A DNA stretch of 64,000 nucleotides from Desulfovibrionaceae bacterium (GCA_019421865.1 JAHZEL010000004.1:62001-126000); one strand, 5' to 3'. Numbered from the stretch's first letter, positions 54,350 to 63,561 are shown. Translations and numbers: made by a program. The notes: a model not told the origin generated them from the letters alone.

Positions 54350-55063
54350 ATGCCCATGCGTTATTATCCCTTGTTCCTCAGTCTTGCCGAAGCCCGCTGT
54401 CTGGTGGTGGGGGCCGGAGCCGTGGGGCGGCGCAAGCTCGCCGCGCTTCTCGCCTGCTCTCCCGCCTCCGTACTGGTCGTGGATCCCGACATGGACGAAG
54501 AGGCCGTACGAGAGACGGCCGCCGGGCATCCCGCCGCTTTGCTTACGCTGGAGCGGCGCGGTTTCTGCCCCGAAGACATGAAAGGCTGCACGCTGGTTTT
54601 CGCCGCCACGCCCTCGGCAACCGTGAACTCGGTCATTGCCAGGCTGTGCCGGGATTCGGGCGTGCTCTGCAACGTGGCAGGCCCGCTGGAACAGGGCGTC
54701 AGGGGCAGCTTTCTTGTCCCCGCACAGGTGGAAAAGGGGCCCGTCACGCTGACGCTTTCCACCAGCGGATGCAGCCCCGCTCTGGCCAGAGCGCTGAAGA
54801 ATGATCTCGGCGAGTGGCTCCAGAACGGCTATGCCCATCTTGCCCTGCTGCTGAAGGCCCTGCGCCCCCGCCTGCTGGCTCTCGGACTGGGCAGCGACGC
54901 CGATGCCGATATTTTCCGCGCGCTGTGCGCGCGTCCGCTGCGCGACCATCTTATGGATGCGCTTGCCCGCAGGGATGCCGCCAAGGCGGACGAACTCATC
55001 CGTCCGCTGCTTCCCGCATCTCTTTCCTTTTCCGCCGAGGAGATTTTCCATGAACTGGACTGA
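54350..55063 (+). CDS. Precorrin-2 dehydrogenase/sirohydrochlorin ferrochelatase-like protein
   Basis: Protein of 237 aa like the N-terminal half of CysG (also called SirC or Met8): NAD-dependent oxidation of precorrin-2 and possibly Fe insertion to make siroheme. The NAD motif CLVVGAGAVGRRKLAALL is near the N-terminus; CNVAGPLEQGVRGSFLVPAQ and LTLSTSGCSPALARALKND follow. Two ATGs lie 6 bases apart at the start. The HemX-like gene overlaps its end by 14 bases, and hemA follows, forming a tetrapyrrole operon. Confidence 0.9.
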   Translation: MPMRYYPLFLSLAEARCLVVGAGAVGRRKLAALLACSPASVLVVDPDMDEEAVRETAAGHPAALLTLERRGFCPEDMKGCTLVFAATPSATVNSVIARLCRDSGVLCNVAGPLEQGVRGSFLVPAQVEKGPVTLTLSTSGCSPALARALKNDLGEWLQNGYAHLALLLKALRPRLLALGLGSDADADIFRALCARPLRDHLMDALARRDAAKADELIRPLLPASLSFSAEEIFHELD

Positions 55064-55862
55064 CGTTTTCTCCTACCTGTGTCTGGCCCTCTACGCTCTG
55101 GCCACCGTCGCCTCGCTGGCAGGCGTGCTCGGCCGCTCCGCACGGGTGAAAAAACTGGCCTGTCTGCTCTGCACGGGCGGCTTTGCCCTGCATTCACTCT
55201 GGCTTGTCTGCAGCCTTGCAGGAGGCGCCTTCAGCGACGTATCCCGCGGCTTCTACCTGCTGCCGCTCTCCTGGTTCCTGGCGCTTACGGGACTTCTCAT
55301 GTCCCGCCGTCAGAACATGGACATCGTTCTTCACTTCGTTGCGCCGTGGGCCTTCTTCCTCGGCGCGTGCGCTCTGGGCTTTGCCCATACCCCGGGAACC
55401 ATGACCATGACCGGCCCGCTCTTCGTTCTGCATCTGGCCGCCATCTTCGTCGGCGTGGGCGTGATGGCCGTGGCCGCAGGCGCAGGCACTCTGTTTCTCT
55501 GGCAGGAATCCTCCATCAAGCGCAAGACTCCGCTGGAAGGCTTCCGCAAGGATCTGCCCGCCCTCGGCGCGCTCGACAGAGTGAACGCTCTTGCCACGCT
55601 CATCGGTTTTCCCTGCTACAGCCTCGGCGTGCTCTGTGGCTTTCTCTGGGCCCGCATCAGCTGGGGAAGCTTTATGAGCGGAGACTTCAAGGAATGGATC
55701 TCCCTGCTCATTCTCGCCGTGTACGCGCTGCTCTTCCATCAGCGTCAGGCTCTCGGCTGGCGCGGGCGCAAGCCTGCCATTCTTGCCATCGTCATTTTCG
55801 CCGCGTCGCTGTTCTCCATGTTCGTGGTGAACACCGTTCTCTCCACGCAGCACGGCTTCTAG
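55050..55862 (+). CDS. HemX/CcsA-like cytochrome c assembly family membrane protein
   Basis: Integral membrane protein of 270 aa with about eight hydrophobic segments. It is of the cytochrome c assembly/HemX family; conserved parts include LLPLSWFLALTGLLMSRRQN and LIGFPCYSLGVLCGFLWARI. The position between the siroheme gene and hemA matches HemX, which controls the amount of glutamyl-tRNA reductase; a role in cytochrome c maturation is also possible. GAGGAG precedes the start. Confidence 0.82.
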   Translation: MNWTDVFSYLCLALYALATVASLAGVLGRSARVKKLACLLCTGGFALHSLWLVCSLAGGAFSDVSRGFYLLPLSWFLALTGLLMSRRQNMDIVLHFVAPWAFFLGACALGFAHTPGTMTMTGPLFVLHLAAIFVGVGVMAVAAGAGTLFLWQESSIKRKTPLEGFRKDLPALGALDRVNALATLIGFPCYSLGVLCGFLWARISWGSFMSGDFKEWISLLILAVYALLFHQRQALGWRGRKPAILAIVIFAASLFSMFVVNTVLSTQHGF

Positions 55863-55921
55863 CGGCCTGCGCTTTGTAAAGCGTATCTTCGCCCGCCACA
55901 CTCTTTTTTCTCAGGACCGTC

Positions 55922-57196
55922 ATGAACAGCACCATTCATCTCATAGGCATCAACCATCGCACCGCCGCCGTGGAGGTTCGCGAAAAGTTCGCGCTCACCA
56001 ACTTCTGCGCTCCGGATACCTGGGCCATTCCCACGGGCGACGGCATCAGCGAATCCCTCATTCTCTCCACCTGCAACCGCGTGGAAGTTCTCGTGGTCGG
56101 CGATGGCGATCTTCCCCGGCAGCGTGCCCTGGAATGCTGGGCCAGGGCCAGAGGGCACAGCGTTGAAGAACTCGAGCCCTACCTCTATCAATATAAAAAC
56201 GACGAAGCCATCCGCCACCTCTTCAACGTGGCCTCCAGTCTGGATTCCCTCGTGCTTGGCGAACCGCAGATTCTCGGTCAGCTCAAGGCCGCCTACCGCA
56301 AAGCCACCCAGAGCCACAGCGCGGGAACCATCATCAACAGACTGCTCCACAAGGCCTTTTCCGTGGCCAAGCGCGTGCGTTCGGAAACGGGCGTCGCCTC
56401 CAGCGCGGTCTCCATCAGCTACGCCGCCGTGGAACTGGCCAAGCAGATCTTTGACGACATGAGCCGGCACAACGCCCTCATCATCGGCGCCGGAGAAATG
56501 GCGGAACTCGCCGCCCTGCATCTGAAGCAGGCGGGTGTGCGCCGCATACGCGTGTGCAACCGCACCTATGCCAAGGCCGAGGAACTGGCCCACAGACTCG
56601 ACGGCGAAGCCGTTCCCTTCGATCAGCTCTTCGACCACCTCGTCGATACCGACATCGTCATCAGCTCTACCGGTGCACCGGAAGCCATCATTCACGAACA
56701 GGAAATGCGCGACGTGCTCAAAAAGCGCAAGCATCGCCCCATGTTCCTCATCGACATCGCCATGCCCCGCGACATCGCCCCTTCCGTCAATACGCTGGAC
56801 AACATCTATCTCTACGATATCGACGACCTCAAGGAAGTGGTGGAGGAGCACATCGCAGAGCGCCGCAAGGAAGCCGTGCGCGCCCGCGCCATTGTGGACG
56901 AGGAAACTCTCGCCTTCCGTCAGTGGCTGGACTCCCTCACGCTTCAGCCCACCATCGTCGCCCTGGTGGAGCGCGGACAGCGCATCATGGAAGAAGAGCT
57001 TGCCAAGACGCTGCACCGACTCGGCCCTGTGGACGACGCCACCCGCGAGGCTCTGGAAATCATGGCCAGTTCACTGGTGAGACGCTTCAATCACGAGCCA
57101 ATATCCTTCATGAAGGACCGCTTTCATGAGGCGGCCAATCCGGAATACACCATGCAGGCCGTGGATACGGTACGCCGCGTCTTCAAGCTCAAATAA
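55922..57196 (+). CDS. hemA: Glutamyl-tRNA reductase
   Basis: First committed step of tetrapyrrole synthesis in bacteria without ALA synthase. The 424-aa protein has GINHRTAAVEVREKFAL, the active-site Cys in ILSTCNRVEVLVVG, SLVLGEPQILGQLKAAYRKA and the NADPH-binding NALIIGAGEMAELAALHL. AGGACC precedes the start. Last visible gene of the siroheme/heme operon. Confidence 0.97.
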   Translation: MNSTIHLIGINHRTAAVEVREKFALTNFCAPDTWAIPTGDGISESLILSTCNRVEVLVVGDGDLPRQRALECWARARGHSVEELEPYLYQYKNDEAIRHLFNVASSLDSLVLGEPQILGQLKAAYRKATQSHSAGTIINRLLHKAFSVAKRVRSETGVASSAVSISYAAVELAKQIFDDMSRHNALIIGAGEMAELAALHLKQAGVRRIRVCNRTYAKAEELAHRLDGEAVPFDQLFDHLVDTDIVISSTGAPEAIIHEQEMRDVLKKRKHRPMFLIDIAMPRDIAPSVNTLDNIYLYDIDDLKEVVEEHIAERRKEAVRARAIVDEETLAFRQWLDSLTLQPTIVALVERGQRIMEEELAKTLHRLGPVDDATREALEIMASSLVRRFNHEPISFMKDRFHEAANPEYTMQAVDTVRRVFKLK

Positions 57197-57216
57197 ATAA
57201 CGCCTTTTCTTTCCGG

Positions 57217-57255
57217 GCCGCCCGCAGTTCACAGGAGCTTCCTGCTGCGGGCGGC
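57217..57255 (+). terminator. Hairpin after hemA
   Basis: An 11-bp stem, GCCGCCCGCAG/CTGCGGGCGGC. The T-tract is weak, so terminator strength is uncertain. Confidence 0.5.
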
Positions 57256-57517
57256 TCTCGTATGTTCTTCCCGTGCCGCTTTCGTACTCACGGATGCATT
57301 CCTCGATCCCTCGCATCCTCGCATCTTCCGGCACCGCGCTCCGCCTCTCTCCGACAAAAACGCTTCCGTTCTATCCCCTCACAAAAACCGCCCCTCCCAG
57401 TTCCGCCCTCCGTCGGCCTATCCTTCCACTTCTTTCGAGGTGCTGCCCGCCCGTCTCTCCCCTTCCTGCCTGTCGCGCAGATACTTTTCCGAAAAGCAGG
57501 CTGTTCCGTGTTTTTAA

Positions 57518-57531
57518 ATTGAGCGCTCAAT
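57518..57531. promoter_or_regulatory. Perfect palindrome upstream of pta-ackA, candidate operator
   Basis: ATTGAGCGCTCAAT is fully palindromic, in AT-rich sequence about 180 bases before pta. It does not match the Rex site (TTGTGAA...TTCACAA). A regulator cannot be named. Confidence 0.45.
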
Positions 57532-57710
57532 CAATTTTTCTGCAACGATATTTTTCCATAGATTACAAAAAGATACTCAAAAAAGGCATCCTTTGCGTCG
57601 GAGCCGGACTCTTGACTCATTTTGCCAGCCTATTACACTGGCGAGGCAAATTCGCCCCACAAGGGCTTTCCTTTTCCGGCTGCATATCTCTTTTTTAAGG
57701 AGTCGCTTCC

Positions 57711-59246
57711 ATGACACGCACGCTTTTCGTCACCGCTCTTGCGGCGGACTCCGGCAAGGCCGAAGCCGTCGCCGGTCTGATGGATCTCATCAAGGGTTCC
57801 GCCAAGGCCCCGGTTCTCTTCCGTCCCGTTCCCCGTCTCGAAACCGCTCTTGAACTCATCAACGGCGGCAAGGGCAACGAACTGATTGACTCCGTTCTGG
57901 CCGCCTACAAGGAAGCTTCCGCCAACGCCGACTTCGTGCTCTGCGAAGGCACCGACTTCACCGGCAGAAGCGCTGCCTTTGAAAACGCCCTCAATGCCTG
58001 CGTCGTCGCCAACATGGGCGCTCCCGTGCTGCTCGCCCTTTCCGGCGAAGACTGCTCTCCCGCCGAAGTGGCTGCCACCGTCACCACCTTCCAGTGCCAG
58101 ATGAAGGAACAGTGCGTGGAACTTCTCGGCGTGTTCCTTTCCGGCATGAGCGAAGAAGACGAAAAGGCCGTGGCCGCCTATTTCTCCTTCCCCGTCAGCA
58201 GCAAGGCCGAAGCCTTCGCTTCCATCCTCGACGCCTGCAACGGTCACATCACGCCGCGTCTTTTTGAATTCGGCCTCATCGAACAGGCGCAGAAGCATCC
58301 CATGCGCATCGTGCTGCCCGAAGGTGAGGAAGACAGACTCATCAAGGCTGCCGCCATTCTCATTCAGCGCAAGGTGGCCGACATCATTCTGCTCGGCGAC
58401 GAAGCCAAGATCCGCGCCCGCGCCGCGGAACTTTCCGTGAGCGTGGACGGCGCCACCATCATCAATCCCGTGACGGCTCCCGATTTTGAAGACTTTGCGG
58501 AAACCTACGCTCAGCTGCGCGCCAAGAAGGGCGTCACCATCGAGCAGGCCCGCGAAAAGATGGCCGACAACACCTACTACGGCACCATGATGATCTACAA
58601 GGAAAAAGCCGACGGCATGGTTTCCGGCGCCGTGAACACCACCGCCCACACCGTGCGTCCCGCTCTTGAATTCATCAAGACCAAGCCCACGGCCTCCATC
58701 GTGTCCAGCGCCTTCTTCGTCTGCCTGAAGGACCGCGTGAACACCTACGGCGACTGCGCCATCAACCTTGATCCCGATCCCGAACAGCTCGCCACCATCG
58801 CCGTGACCACCGCCGAAACCGCCGCCGCCTTCGGTCTGGAACCCCGTGTGGCCATGCTTTCCTACTCCACCGGCAACTCCGGCAAGGGTCCCACCGTGGA
58901 CAAGGTGAAGGAAGCCACCCGTCTCGCCAAGGAAAAGGCCCCCGAACTGCTGCTCACCGGCCCCATCCAGTACGACGCCGCCGTGGACGCCGCCACCGCC
59001 AAGACCAAGCTGCCCGGTGATCCCGTGGCCGGTCGCGCCAGCGTCTTCATCGTGCCCGACATCAACACCGGCAACAACCTGTACAAGGCTGTTCAGCGTT
59101 CCGCTCACGCCGTGGCCATCGGTCCCGTGCTGCAGGGCCTGCGCAAGCCCGTCAACGACCTGTCCCGCGGCTGCACCGTGCCGGACATCGTCAATACCGT
59201 TGCCATCACCGCTATCCAGGCTCAGGCCGAAAAGGGACTCAAATAA
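57711..59246 (+). CDS. pta: Phosphate acetyltransferase, short form
   Basis: Makes acetyl phosphate from acetyl-CoA. The catalytic PTA domain occupies residues about 180-511 (MRIVLPEGEEDRLIKAAAIL, ADGMVSGAVNTTAHTVRPAL and MLSYSTGNSGKGPTVDKV). The N-terminal 175 residues resemble only part of the BioD-like domain of long Pta, with the P-loop decayed to ALAADSGKAEAV, and the DRTGG domain appears missing; long enzymes have about 700 residues, this one 511. AAGGAG precedes the ATG. The stop overlaps the ackA start. Confidence 0.93.
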   Translation: MTRTLFVTALAADSGKAEAVAGLMDLIKGSAKAPVLFRPVPRLETALELINGGKGNELIDSVLAAYKEASANADFVLCEGTDFTGRSAAFENALNACVVANMGAPVLLALSGEDCSPAEVAATVTTFQCQMKEQCVELLGVFLSGMSEEDEKAVAAYFSFPVSSKAEAFASILDACNGHITPRLFEFGLIEQAQKHPMRIVLPEGEEDRLIKAAAILIQRKVADIILLGDEAKIRARAAELSVSVDGATIINPVTAPDFEDFAETYAQLRAKKGVTIEQAREKMADNTYYGTMMIYKEKADGMVSGAVNTTAHTVRPALEFIKTKPTASIVSSAFFVCLKDRVNTYGDCAINLDPDPEQLATIAVTTAETAAAFGLEPRVAMLSYSTGNSGKGPTVDKVKEATRLAKEKAPELLLTGPIQYDAAVDAATAKTKLPGDPVAGRASVFIVPDINTGNNLYKAVQRSAHAVAIGPVLQGLRKPVNDLSRGCTVPDIVNTVAITAIQAQAEKGLK

Positions 59247-60469
59247 TGGTCAAGAAAATTCTCGTCATCAACGGAGGCAGCTCCTCCTTCAAGTATCAGG
59301 TGCTGGAAAAGGAAACCGAACGTCGCCTCTGCCAGGGCCTCGTGGAACGCATCGGTTCTCCGGACAGCATGCTCACCCACAAGCGCTTCAATGAAAATGG
59401 CGAAACCGAAAAGTTCGAGTATCCCGGCAACTACGATACTCATGCCGCCGGCATGGCCAAGGTGGCCGAAGTGCTCATGAAGCGCGAACTCGGCGGCGTC
59501 ATCGACGATCCGGCCGAAATCGTGGTCATCGGCCATCGCGTGCTCATGGGCGGCCCCGACTATCAGGAAGCCCTCGTCACCGAGGAAGTCAAGCAGGTCA
59601 TCCGCGACTACATTCCCCTCGGACCGCTTCACAACCCCGCCAACCTCACCGGCATCGAAGCCATGGAAAAGCTGTTCCCCGGCGTGCCCAACGTGGCCGT
59701 CTTCGACACCGGCTTCCATGCCACCATGCCCGACTACGCCTATACCTACGCCCTGCCCAAGGAACTGACGAAGAAGTATCACATCCGTCGCTACGGCTTC
59801 CACGGCACCTCTCATCGCTATGTGTCCAAGGCCGGCGCCGCTCTGCTCGGCAAGCAGCCTTCGGAAGTGAACGTCATCGTGTGCCATCTCGGCAACGGCA
59901 GCTCCGTGTCCGCCGTGCGCGCCGGAAAGTGCGTGGACACCAGCATGGGCCTCACCCCTCTGCAGGGTCTTGTCATGGGTACCCGCTGCGGCGATATCGA
60001 CCCCGCCATCGTTCCCTTCCTCATGAAGAACGAAGGCCTGAGCTGCGATGAAGTCGACACCCTCATGAACAAGAAGTCCGGCTTCCTCGGCCTGTGCGGC
60101 AAGAGCGACAGCCGCGACATCGAAGCCGGTGTGAACGCCGGTGACCCCGACTGCATCCTCACCTTCAACACGCAGTGCTACTCCGTGAAGAAGTACATCG
60201 GCGCCTACATGGCCGCTCTCGGCCATGTGGACCTCATCGCCTTTGCCGGCGGCATCGGCGAAAACGCCGCCTCCGTCCGCGCCAAGATCCTTGAGAACCT
60301 CGAAGAATTCGGCATCGAGCTCGATCCCGAACTCAACAGCGTGCGTCGCGGCGATCCCCACTTCATCAGCAAGGAAGGCTCCCGCGTGAAGGTTGCCGTC
60401 ATTCCCACCGATGAAGAACTGGAAATCGCCCGCATCTCCGTCGGTATTGCCGAAGGCACCAACGCGTAA
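59246..60469 (+). CDS. ackA: Acetate kinase
   Basis: Converts acetyl phosphate and ADP to acetate and ATP, or the reverse. The 407-aa protein has ILVINGGSSSFKYQVLE, VAVFDTGFHATMP, RRYGFHGTSHRYVSK and LIAFAGGIGENAASVRAKIL. The start ATG overlaps the pta stop (TAATG), so expression is coupled. A strong terminator follows. Confidence 0.98.
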   Translation: MVKKILVINGGSSSFKYQVLEKETERRLCQGLVERIGSPDSMLTHKRFNENGETEKFEYPGNYDTHAAGMAKVAEVLMKRELGGVIDDPAEIVVIGHRVLMGGPDYQEALVTEEVKQVIRDYIPLGPLHNPANLTGIEAMEKLFPGVPNVAVFDTGFHATMPDYAYTYALPKELTKKYHIRRYGFHGTSHRYVSKAGAALLGKQPSEVNVIVCHLGNGSSVSAVRAGKCVDTSMGLTPLQGLVMGTRCGDIDPAIVPFLMKNEGLSCDEVDTLMNKKSGFLGLCGKSDSRDIEAGVNAGDPDCILTFNTQCYSVKKYIGAYMAALGHVDLIAFAGGIGENAASVRAKILENLEEFGIELDPELNSVRRGDPHFISKEGSRVKVAVIPTDEELEIARISVGIAEGTNA

Positions 60470-60490
60470 CAGGCATCATTCCACATCATG

Positions 60491-60532
60491 AAAGGCCCTG
60501 TCGGAAAGTGTTCCGGCAGGGCCTTTTTCTTT
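60491..60532 (+). terminator. Terminator of pta-ackA
   Basis: A 16-bp stem with one G-U pair (60491-60506 with 60511-60526) and a T-rich tract. Confidence 0.92.
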
Positions 60533-60597
60533 TCTGCCGCAAAATCTTCTTCCGAAGCGGCTCCCGCGCCCCTTTAATGTGAATTAACCCTCATATC

Positions 60598-60626
60598 TTG
60601 CGCTCCCTACCATATTTTTTTATGTT
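60598..60626 (+). promoter_or_regulatory. Possible promoter of dapB
   Basis: TTGCGC (60598-60603), 17 bases, TATGTT (60621-60626), about 40 bases before the start codon. Four of six positions match in each box. Confidence 0.45.
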
Positions 60627-60667
60627 TGGCTTTTGAGAATAATCCATCAAATCCCCGGAGAAATCAT

Positions 60668-61459
60668 ATGGCTCTTTCCATCATCGTCATGGGTGCAGCC
60701 GGTCGCATGGGTTCCACCATCGCCCGTCTTACCGAAGAAGCGGATGACCTTGTACTCGCCGCCGTGCTTGAACGCGCGGAATCGAAAGACAGGCTCGCCG
60801 GCTTCGCAGCATCCGGTGTTCTGATCTCCAGCGATATCTCCACCGTTCTGCCCGCCTGCCCGGGAGCCGTCGTCATCGACTTCACCTCGCCCGAAGCCAG
60901 CATGGTCACGGCCCGAGCCGCCGCTGCCGCCGGCAATCCCGTCATCATCGGCACCACGGGCTTCTCTGAAGAACAGCTTGCCGAACTGGATGAACTTGCC
61001 GGGCACAGCCTTGTCTTCCGCTCCGCCAACATGAGCGTCGGCATCAATGTCATCATGGATCTACTGCCCCGCCTTACCGAACTGCTCGGCGAAGCCTATG
61101 ACGTGGAAATGATGGAAATTCACCACAACAAGAAGAAAGACGCCCCCAGCGGTACGGCTCTGCTGCTCGCAGAACCCATCCTCGAGGCCAGAGGCCTCTC
61201 CCGCGCCGACATCAATACCAACCGCTTCGACGTGCGCGAACCTCGCAGACACAATGAAATCGGCATCCAGTCTCTGCGCGGCGGCGATGTGGTCGGCGTG
61301 CATACGGTGTATTACATGGGCCCCGGAGAACGCATCGAAATCACCCATCAGGCCCACTCGCGCGAAAACTTCGCCAACGGCGCTCTTCGCGCCGCACGCT
61401 GGATCGCTTCCCAGAAGCCGGGCCGCGTGTACAACATGCAGGACGTGCTGCACAGCTAG
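60668..61459 (+). CDS. dapB: 4-Hydroxy-tetrahydrodipicolinate reductase
   Basis: Lysine/diaminopimelate pathway enzyme of 263 aa. The NAD(P)H motif SIIVMGAAGRMGSTIARL, the active-site EIHHNKKKDAPSGTALLLAE (with the catalytic His-His and Lys) and the GIQSLRGGDVVGVHTVYY block are intact. GGAG precedes ATG 60668; a longer reading of the frame is not supported. Confidence 0.97.
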   Translation: MALSIIVMGAAGRMGSTIARLTEEADDLVLAAVLERAESKDRLAGFAASGVLISSDISTVLPACPGAVVIDFTSPEASMVTARAAAAAGNPVIIGTTGFSEEQLAELDELAGHSLVFRSANMSVGINVIMDLLPRLTELLGEAYDVEMMEIHHNKKKDAPSGTALLLAEPILEARGLSRADINTNRFDVREPRRHNEIGIQSLRGGDVVGVHTVYYMGPGERIEITHQAHSRENFANGALRAARWIASQKPGRVYNMQDVLHS

Positions 61460-61672
61460 AAACGTCCGGGTCCGGCGGGAATTTCTCTGCGTCTCTGCAC
61501 GGATTTTCAGCAGACCGGACCGTTTGTTCGATCTCGTTCCGCAGAAGCTTACGTGAGCTTCGCTGCGGAAAAACGCTCGTTGATATTCCGTCTTCCGGTA
61601 AGCGCCGCAGAAAGGCCATCCCTCCGGAAAAACGTTCAAGAAAGATCCGGCCGAGCGGCCATCGAGGTTATC

Positions 61673-63286
61673 ATGCATATCATTCTTCTTCAGCACAACC
61701 CTACTCCCGGCGATTTCCGCGGCAACGCGCACAAGCTGGCCGACATGGCCAGAAAGGCTGCCGCCGCCTGTCCCGCAGCGCCGGGCGAACGCACGCTCTG
61801 CATCACTCCTGCCTACGCCCTGGCCGGCGTACCGTGGGAAGATCTGAAGCACATAGGCGGTTTCTACCGCCGCTGCCGTGATGCCGCCCATGAGCTTGCC
61901 GCCATGCTGAACGACGGACCGGACATGCTGATTTCCCTTACCGGCGCGGAAGTGCCTCTGTACGTTCTGCTCTCCGAGGGCCGTCTTACCGCCCTTGCCA
62001 GACAGGCCAACGGCATCATCCGAATTCCGGGAGGCCCTGCCCTGTATCTGCCGGAAAGCGAACCTGCCTGGGCTCATCAGGAAGCGCAGGATCTGCTCAA
62101 GAACGCCCGGGCCGCCGCCTCCGTGGACGCCATTCTCTTCACCTCTCCCGAACTCTTCCTGCCCGAAACCCAGGAAAAGAGTGAAACGCACTGCTCAGCT
62201 CTGGCCGGGCTCTGGAAAATTCCCGTGCTGGCGGTGCATCAGTGCGGCTCCGCCGACGGCCTCGTCTATTCCGGCCGCAGCTTCGTTCTCGATGCCTCCG
62301 GAGACCTCGTCGCCAGAACCTCTTCCTTTGAAGAGGCCGCTCTGGCCGTTGATCTGAACAAGCGCGCCATCAGTGCAAGCGCCGTTTCTCTCGACGGCGC
62401 AGGCATCCCCGACACCATCCAGGCGGTTCCCGACCGCATGGAAGCGCTGTTCCGTGCCGCCACTCTGGCCGTACGCGACTATGTGCGCAAATGCGGCATC
62501 AGCGGCGTCGTTCTCGGACTGTCCGGCGGTATGGACTCCGCGCTTGTCGCCTGCATCGCGGCCGAAGCCGTCGGTCCCGAAAACGTGCTGGCCGTCCTCA
62601 TGCCTTCCCGCTGGAGTTCCGACCACAGCGAAAGCGATGCCGAAGCGCTGGCCGCCAATCTCGGCATCAGCACCGTCACGGCGCGCATCACGCCGGTCAT
62701 GGACGCCTTCGACACCGTGCTTGAGCCGCTTCTCCGGAATCTGCCTTCCGTGGAAAACGATCTCACGGCCGAAAACATTCAGCCCCGTATCCGCGGCACG
62801 CTGCTCATGGCCTTTGCCAACCGTCTCGGCCGCATTGTGCTGGGTACCGGCAACAAGTCTGAAAACGCCGTGGGCTACTGCACGCTGTACGGCGATACCG
62901 TGGGTGCTCTCGAACCTCTGGGAGATCTGTACAAGACCGAAGTCTACAAGGTCGCCCGCTGGTACAACGACATGCGCGGCAGCGAGATCATTCCCGAACA
63001 TATCTTCACCAAGGCGCCTTCCGCGGAACTGCATCCGAATCAGGTGGACGAAGACAGCCTTCCGCCCTACGACGTGCTTGATGCCATTCTCCGCGAGCTT
63101 TTGGAAAACGCCGCGAATCCCGAAACGCTGGTTGTGCCCGGCGTGTCCGACGAGGTGGTGAAAAGCGTCGTCCGTCGTGTGGCCGCCTCCGAGTTCAAGA
63201 GGCATCAGTGCGCGCCGGCCGTCAAGCTCAGTTCCTGCACGCTCGGCACGGACTGGAAGGTTCCTGCCGTGGCCAAGGCGCTGTAG
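61673..63286 (+). CDS. nadE: NAD+ synthetase with degenerate glutaminase domain
   Basis: Amidates nicotinic acid adenine dinucleotide to NAD. The 537-aa protein has a nitrilase-like N-terminal domain and an intact synthetase domain from about residue 265: the pyrophosphatase loop GVVLGLSGGMDSALVACIAA, IVLGTGNKSENAVGYCTLYG and IFTKAPSAELHPNQVDEDSL. The N-terminal domain lacks the glutaminase residues: the usual PEL Glu is replaced by Ala (ITPAYALAGVPWEDL, Ala47), the ICED Cys by Pro near residue 127, and no clear catalytic Lys is seen. Ammonia is therefore the likely nitrogen source. GAGG precedes ATG 61673. Confidence 0.92.
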   Translation: MHIILLQHNPTPGDFRGNAHKLADMARKAAAACPAAPGERTLCITPAYALAGVPWEDLKHIGGFYRRCRDAAHELAAMLNDGPDMLISLTGAEVPLYVLLSEGRLTALARQANGIIRIPGGPALYLPESEPAWAHQEAQDLLKNARAAASVDAILFTSPELFLPETQEKSETHCSALAGLWKIPVLAVHQCGSADGLVYSGRSFVLDASGDLVARTSSFEEAALAVDLNKRAISASAVSLDGAGIPDTIQAVPDRMEALFRAATLAVRDYVRKCGISGVVLGLSGGMDSALVACIAAEAVGPENVLAVLMPSRWSSDHSESDAEALAANLGISTVTARITPVMDAFDTVLEPLLRNLPSVENDLTAENIQPRIRGTLLMAFANRLGRIVLGTGNKSENAVGYCTLYGDTVGALEPLGDLYKTEVYKVARWYNDMRGSEIIPEHIFTKAPSAELHPNQVDEDSLPPYDVLDAILRELLENAANPETLVVPGVSDEVVKSVVRRVAASEFKRHQCAPAVKLSSCTLGTDWKVPAVAKAL

Positions 63287-63307
63287 ACATCATCAAAACA
63301 GCCGTCG

Positions 63308-63336
63308 AAAGGAGGTCTCCGGACCTCCTTTTCTTG
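63308..63336 (+). terminator. Terminator of nadE
   Basis: A perfect 10-bp stem, AAAGGAGGTC/GACCTCCTTT with TCCG loop (63308-63331), followed by TTCTTG. Confidence 0.75.
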
Positions 63337-63493
63337 TATTCGCTCACGGGGAAAGAGCACGTTCGCCTTTTCTCTGTTTTGCACGTCTTCCGGAAAGGCT
63401 CTCCATCAAAGCATCCCGGAGCCGTCAACGGAGCACTTCCGGTGCCGCCCGGAAAAACTTCCTGCGATTCCTGACGGTACGCGCCACTTTGTG

Positions 63494-63522
63494 CGTGACA
63501 GAACAGGCGTCCCTCGCTAGAC
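63494..63522 (+). promoter_or_regulatory. Promoter of the acyl-CoA ligase gene
   Basis: GTGACA (63494-63499), 17-base spacer, TAGACT (63517-63522), 40 bases before the start codon. Confidence 0.55.
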
Positions 63523-63561
63523 TGTCGTTGTTTAATGTCATTCTAACCACGGATATGCTTC

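Larger units (their letters stand above)
57197..57710. other. Intergenic region between hemA and pta
   Basis: About 510 bases. It holds a GC-rich hairpin after hemA (57217-57255), a perfect 14-base palindrome at 57518-57531 in AT-rich sequence, and the pta ribosome-binding site AAGGAG. Base composition is more AT-rich from 57510, suggesting a regulatory region. No protein gene recognised. Confidence 0.6.
63287..63561. other. Intergenic region between nadE and the acyl-CoA ligase gene
   Basis: About 275 bases containing the nadE terminator and a promoter for the ligase gene. Confidence 0.6.

Noticed and set aside
57262..57698. Overlapping short plus frames in the hemA-pta gap
   Set aside because: No ribosome-binding sites and low-complexity Pro/Ser-rich translation; the region also holds a palindrome and leader sequence.
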